A DNA stretch of 64,000 bases from Xestospongia muta (Eukaryota; Porifera; Demospongiae; Haplosclerida; Petrosiidae), in the NCBI GenBank assembly GCA_963693285.1, contig OY848925.1, positions 6,612,932-6,676,931 of the forward strand, in the 5' to 3' direction. The notes beneath the pieces are model-generated. The model did not search any database. It was not told where the DNA came from and saw nothing but the letters and a program-made list of their open reading frames with translations. The translations under genes and the position numbers were made by a program. Position 1 is the first letter of the stretch, and each line of letters starts with the position of its first letter. Of the stretch, positions 58,501 to 64,000 are shown one piece after another.

Positions 58501-61500
58501 GGACTATAATTGTAAAAATCATCATTTAAAGATAGCACAGTAAGACATTGACATTGAAAAGCTTGCATAAGATATCCAGAGGCTAGCAACAAAGATCAAA
58601 GCAAGCTAGTTAGAAGCTCCCAACTCTGACAAGTCACATGACCATTAATGTAGTACTTGTATATAGTAGAGTAGCTTTATCATAGAGTGTACATCTGTGG
58701 TTTGAGTACATGTAGTTAAATGTTTTGTTGTTTTAAATTGTTATGTACAACAATACAAGCTGGTTGTATACAAATGTATATATTACTGCATAATACTAAA
58801 TAACTGTAGGACTGTTTGCATACTAGCCAGTAAAAGTATTAATGCTGACTATTTCTGTATATTATACTGTATTTGTTACATTATTATGTATTGTAATATT
58901 AGCTGATAAAGTGGAGTTCAAATCAGAGACACAAATGTCAGAATTGAAGGAGAAAGATGAGGAGATTGATACATTAAAATTAGCCCTTAAAGAAAAAGAA
59001 AGTAAGGAAATATTAATTTGTCACAATGGAATATTACATAGTGGATCATTTAGACTATACAGGATTAAATAGCAGTAGTTTTACAAATTAATTTAGCAAA
59101 GTTTTTACCATCACACCCACACATTATATTACATTCATTTCTCAACATGAAGTTCATAAATCATCATAATTTATTATTTCAAACACCAATTTACAAGTAC
59201 TTCATACTGAATTAGCCCAACATTGATATAAATTAATGTCTATTAAAACTATTTTATTATATAGTGTATTGGATAATATTGAAGTACAATATATTTTATA
59301 GAAACTGTTCAAGAAATATTAGAAGACAAACAAAAAGATGATGTGAAGTTGAGAACTAAACTTGAAGTACAGGAGATAACAATTAATGAGAAGACAATGG
59401 AGATAGATGATTTAAAATCTATTCTTGAAGACAAAGAAGGTATATAACATTACAAGTAATATACCATAAACTATACTCTATTTTAGTTGAGTTACATTTA
59501 TTGAAGCAGACATCAAAACAGCAACAAGTAGAGATCAAAGAGTTAAAATCTGTTCTTCAAGAAAAGGAAGGTATAATGTAATATTAAATAATCCCTCATA
59601 CTAGCTCTTATGTTACTATGTATAAACATGTTATAGTATATAGTACATGTTGTATTACTATATGATAGTATTATATATTGAATATCACTCTCATAGCTTC
59701 AGAGAAGACATTAAGATCAAATGTAGTAGAGAGAGAAGAAGAAATAAAGTCATTACAGGAAACGATTGTATCACTTACCTCAAAATTAAAAGAGATGGAA
59801 AAAGATACAAGTGTTCTAGAGAAGACCACAAAAAGTACCAGATATATTGATGTGATTATGTAACTACTTATTTTATTTAGGTAAAACTTTTTTGACATCT
59901 GATACTGGTGATGATACTCTCCTACCAGCTGAACCACTTCATGTATCTCCTAAAACAAAAACTACCCAAGGAGAGTCCATTACTAAAAGTAAATACACTA
60001 CATATATGTGATGATATTTTACACTACATATACTTTGTAGTGTCAAAGATCAATGTTACTGATGATGATGTAATAACAGAACCAGATGTTAAAGAAAAGT
60101 TTCCACGACATGTACAGCCAGTACTTTCTACTAGTGAAGGTAAATTTAATATAAATATAGCTGTACTATATTTTAAACCTCTTAATGAAATTCTTGGCAA
60201 ATTATTTTAAAAAATAATGTAATCAACTCATTTAATGATATGTTTATATAAGTGGTTAGTATACCTTTGTTGTCACACCTATTTAATACAAATTTGACAT
60301 GCCCACTAAATTCATTTCATATCATCAATAAATCTAAAGTAGTGATATAATAGAAACTTATAATGTTTTTTTTAGTAGAGTCAGAGATGAAAGTGTTGTC
60401 AAAAGTAACTAAAGATGACATACCAATAGAACCGGAACCAGAGGTTAAAGAGAAGCCATTAGGTTTTTTACGGTCTCTATTAACAAGAAAAAGTAAGTAG
60501 ATGTTATTGATGTGTTTAGTTTTAATGTACTCTGTATCAAAAGATTCATAGCCACAAAACACAACAATCTATTTATAGAGACATAATCACGAAAAAAATT
60601 AAAAATGAAACCTAAAGATAAGAATACTATATATATTATTGTCAGTATATAGAGTAGTAGTGAGATCTATACTGAGGAGACCATCTTTATTTTTTAGAGT
60701 CACAGTCAATGAAAGATGACATTCCAATAGAACAAGAGGATAAGGAGACATCATCTGATCTTCTACAACATCCAAAAGGTAGTAAACATGTTATTATTTT
60801 AATTAACTTCATTATTGTGTTCACTATTAAAATATTCAGCATGAAAAAGTTCACAGACATTCATGTCATCCTCAGCCTAACATGTCCCATTATGAAAAGT
60901 AGTCTGGTATATTTGCCTGCTTTTCTTGGGACAAGAAGTGTTATGTACACTGGTATTGTTGTGTCCAATGAAATTGCTGTTCAAATCTTGGGAAATGAAT
61001 ATTGTTATATTATCACATATGGGATGTAAAAGTAGAGTTACTATTTTGGGAGAACAGGACATGGGATGATATACAATATAATTGTAACATTTAAGACTTC
61101 TTATCCCAAGACAATCAAATCAAAACAGCTGTGTTATGGAGTGTGATAGTTAGTTCATGAGTTTAGTTACTTAGTTACCTAATGAGTAAGTTCTGTCTTC
61201 ATATGTGGCTGAGGTACTAACATATTATTGTCAGCTTTAATCAAATGAGCCATGTATACATTGTATTTGCGTATATCATAAAGTATGTACAGTAGGGATA
61301 GCAATGAATGACCAAATCTTTACTATCTACTGTTATATATACAGTGTCTGCATTACATCAAACATGACTAAACTCATATTATTTGTACTACACAAAATAG
61401 TCAGATCAGTAGCTAGTACACTATGTCAGTTTTGCTATCATGTGTATCAAACGTGGATTGTCTTAGCTTCTTCATAAAGAAAAAGATGGCAACAAATCTA

Positions 61501-62920
61501 GAGATTATTAAGTAGCTCCACCCACTTCATCTGCAGTGACATTTTGATTATCACATCACAACACTACATTTAATGGTTTTTTTTATTTTTTTATTGACAA
61601 AATGAATGCCCAATAGCCACTGCTAGTTTGAAGGGCACAAACAGAATAGAACAATAATAAATAAAACAGAATTAAGGTATTAAAGTACAGGATATAGTAT
61701 CATTAATAACACAGAGATAAAGTAAGTGACTGTTAGTATATAATAGGTTTAGTGTGATAAGTGATGGTTAGTAAAGAAATATATTTACTTTAGATTTAAA
61801 AGTGATTAGAGATGAGCTAGATTTTACATAAGGAAGTGAATTCCACAAAGAGAGAACAGAAGGAACAAATGAGTTTTTATTACATCATGATATTTGTATA
61901 GTAAAAGAGAAATGTCAACTAGGTTGATATAAACACACAAAAGACAAACTGTAAACAAAAACTCCATTATCAGACATCATGATGATTCATGTTTAAGAGT
62001 TGGTGCTTACTCGTGAGTCATTTTGGCTAGTGACAAATGAAGTCATCTTTATTGATGGCTATCTGATAGTTCAGTACCTTGTGTGCCTATCTCAGTAGTA
62101 GTAGATATTGACGTCCCACATCTTAGCTCACGTCTTCTAATACAGTAAATTATTAGTATAACACTCAGTAAATTTAAGACTGTTTTGTAGAATCTGTTCA
62201 TCTCTGTACATCATTGCTATAGTAACCTAACATCAGTAATGGCGTCGTCTTCTTCGTTAGGCCTTGACAATCGTAGTTGAGCATGTTAGAGTGTGTATGT
62301 AGCTATTGTTGTGTGTCTAAAATATTATATAGTAACTATGTTTTATTATAGGAGACACTGGAAGTGTTGAGTGGTACAGTGATGGTGTTACACTTACTTC
62401 ATCTACTGTGGCAGAATGTAAAGAAGTGATACGTCAATTAAAGAGAATACAACACACAACATGGAGTATTGAACTCTACTCATTATCTCCTCAAAGTTTA
62501 CTTACAATATTAACTGATATTAATGGATGTCAAGTGAGGAGACTTGTTATAGAGAACACTCATTTTGATAGTAACTGTGTCAGTAAACTATCTCAAGTAC
62601 TAACTTATAACCAAACAATGGAGTACCTAACTCTTTCCTCCTCACCTCTCGTACCAGATACTTACCACTTATTAACAACTGCTGTAGCTGATAATAAAAT
62701 AATCAAGGAATTACACTTGTGGGATGACAGTAACATTACTGATAAAGACATACCACATCTATCTACTCTCATAACAAACACTAACACACTACAAGAACTA
62801 TCTCTCTCTCACTGTCCTAATATTACTAAATTTGGTATACAACAATTACAAAATGTTGTTGTTAATAATAATAGTTTGAAGTTTTTGATTATTAATGATA
62901 ATTTACTCCATTATTGTTAA
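55584..62920 (+). CDS. Death domain - coiled coil - LRR protein, copy 2
   Basis: Same plan as the gene at 41819: start MAKKQVDAKLLISFLSQ, Death domain (RRWFELGLLLGILQPTLAKI), two helical domains, the domain of about 230 residues (57640-58316), coiled coil (58361-59860), a single acidic module set (59880-60780) and LRR exon 62352-62920 ending LLHYC. Open frames and splice sites are kept throughout. The Death domain and introns are nearly identical to copy 1, but the 230-residue domain (from IEDAKPHIKIYK on) and the LRRs have many amino-acid changes. A Harbinger-like element lies in the intron before the 230-residue domain, and about 695 bp of extra sequence lies in the intron before the LRR exon. 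Confidence 0.75.
56947..57496 (-). mobile_element. PIF/Harbinger-like element with MADF remnant
   Basis: A 550-bp insertion present only in copy 2; copy 1 reads GTGTTATGCTGAG at the site. The ends form an imperfect inverted repeat: AGGTGGGTTCACA at the left, AGGCTGGTACACA (complement) at the right. They are flanked by TTA on the left and TCA on the right, consistent with the 3-bp TWA target duplication of Harbinger elements. On the minus strand (57370-57240) it encodes MADEKLIEAICCFPYLW and, one base out of frame, SYKDTKAKEEAWKEVGSQ. Together these are the start of a MADF DNA-binding domain, the accessory protein of many animal Harbinger transposons. The remnant is broken. Confidence 0.75.
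61630..62324. mobile_element. Unclassified insertion in copy 2
   Basis: About 695 bp present in the intron before the LRR exon of copy 2 and absent from copy 1 (50597-50628). No terminal repeats or long ORF are clear. The first part (AGGGCACAAACAGAATAGAA...) resembles the end of a retroelement in base composition only. It could equally be ancestral sequence deleted from copy 1. Confidence 0.45.
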
Positions 62921-63660
62921 TTATTAGTTATTTTTGTACTATTGCTGTATTTTTTACTAAAAATAAATTATTTCAAATTCAAATAAGTCAATTATTAGTT
63001 AAATACTTTAGTTTCCAGTTCTTTGTCTTCTAACAAAGTTAACAATTTTTATAATTCACTTCTTCTCTAGAGAAACTATACTTCTCTACTTGACAATTGA
63101 CCACGCCTACATTATTCAATAATAAAAGCTTCAATATTGTTATTTCTAATATTTACAAATACAATTATAACAAAAAAACTAGACTAAATTGTATATTAAT
63201 AGGCCTCTAGTTAGTAGCTATATAAAATTAAATATTATCGCTACGTCTAATACCACTAATTACTACTGCTAATACAAAATCCATTAATTAAAGCCAATAA
63301 CCTAAAAACTTATTTCCTACACACACAGTTCACTTAACAAGTTATTATATTTAATAACACGTTCTATTTAATAATACACTCACTTTTAACAATTCCATGA
63401 AAGTACTGATCCATACAAGCAACATCAGAAGATTTCTTGATAACATTACAACTATTAACTTACTACTAAACAAACTTAGTTTCTATTAACAGTAGTAGAC
63501 TGTATCTAGTAGTTAGCAGTTTTGCTAGTTAGTTATCTTCTATCATTAGTAGTTTCTAGTAAAGAAGGCTTAAAGCAGTAAAGACTTAAGCAGTAAACTT
63601 TTTCTCACTGATAGCTACTGGTTTCTACAGCTGCTACTTTAATAGGTGTGGTCACTGTGG
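62921..63660. other. 3' flank of copy 2 and unique sequence
   Basis: To 63273 it matches the 3' flank of the LRR gene in copy 1. Beyond that it is unique AT-rich sequence with no gene that I can support. Confidence 0.5.
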
Positions 63661-64000
63661 TATGTAATATATACACGGTATACTACTGTATGTAATATAT
63701 ACACAGTGTACTACTGTATGTAAAATGTACACAGTGTACTACTGTATGTAATATATACACAGTGTACTACTGTATGTAATATATACACAGTGTACTACTG
63801 TATGTAAAATGTACACAGTGTACTACTGTATGTAATATATACACAGTGTACTACTGTATGTAATATATACACGGTATACTACTGTATGTAAAATGTACAC
63901 AGTGTACTACTGTATGTAATATATACACAGTGTACTACTGTATGTAAAATGTACACAGTGTACTACTGTATGTAATATATACACAGTGTACTACTGTATG
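63660..64000. repeat. 28-bp minisatellite
   Basis: About 12 copies of a unit around TACTACTGTATGTAATATAT followed by ACACAGTG. Variants alternate between AATATATACACAG, AAAATGTACACAG and ACGGTATAC types. It continues past the window end. Confidence 0.95.

Larger units (their letters stand above)
51850..63273. repeat. Segmental duplication, copy 2
   Basis: The second direct copy. It lacks two of the three 1.6-kb modules of copy 1. It has gained about 87 bp at 55341-55427, a Harbinger-like element at 56947-57496 and about 695 bp at 61630-62324. Confidence 0.93.

Overview
The window looks like nuclear DNA from a marine demosponge, probably Amphimedon queenslandica or a close relative. It is AT-rich. 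Its genes are split by many very short GT-AG introns, mostly 40-70 bp, and neighbouring genes lie only 50-250 bp apart. The products are typical of an early animal: Notch ligands of the Delta type (MNNL + DSL + EGF), Golgi tethering, ciliary and iron-sulphur assembly proteins, and death-fold/LRR proteins. The species name is an inference; the animal nature is clear from the sequence.

Region 1 (1-14450) is a tandem array of Delta-like genes on the + strand. Two copies (8444-11411 and 11783-14380) have a signal peptide, MNNL, DSL, EGF repeats, one membrane segment and a tail with repeated NPLY motifs. One copy (342-2308) has MNNL and DSL but no EGF repeats, with a Ser/Thr-rich stalk instead. 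Three further copies are partial or broken: 1-179, 2515-4318 (split by a hAT-type MITE with an 8-bp target duplication) and 4352-6589 (frameshift plus a stop codon in the membrane segment). A mucin-like gene built from 45-bp repeats (6764-8315) sits among them.

Region 2 (14767-39498) holds conserved single-copy genes in close divergent or convergent pairs: AP5M1 (-) / COA8 (+), CIAO2A (-) / QRICH2-like (+), ZNRD2 (+) facing COG2 (-), COG2 (-) / FRMD8 (+), ERG28 (-), TKFC (+). A 3.7-kb intron of COG2 contains two intronless genes on the opposite strand for small secreted proteins that look like IL-17 cystine-knot cytokines. This is the most striking content of the window.

Region 3 (38043-63273) is a large direct segmental duplication. 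Copy 1 (about 38043-51550) and copy 2 (about 51850-63273) each carry the C-terminal part of TKFC, HYLS1 (-), a small coiled-coil gene and a long multi-exon gene: Death domain, two helical death-fold-like domains, an uncharacterised domain of about 230 aa, coiled coil, acidic repeat modules and C-terminal LRRs, with no NACHT domain visible. The copies differ by transposon insertions, by the number of internal 1.6-kb modules (three versus one) and, most interestingly, by amino-acid changes clustered on the exposed strand positions of the LRRs. That pattern is expected of a diversifying recognition receptor. The window ends in a 28-bp minisatellite.
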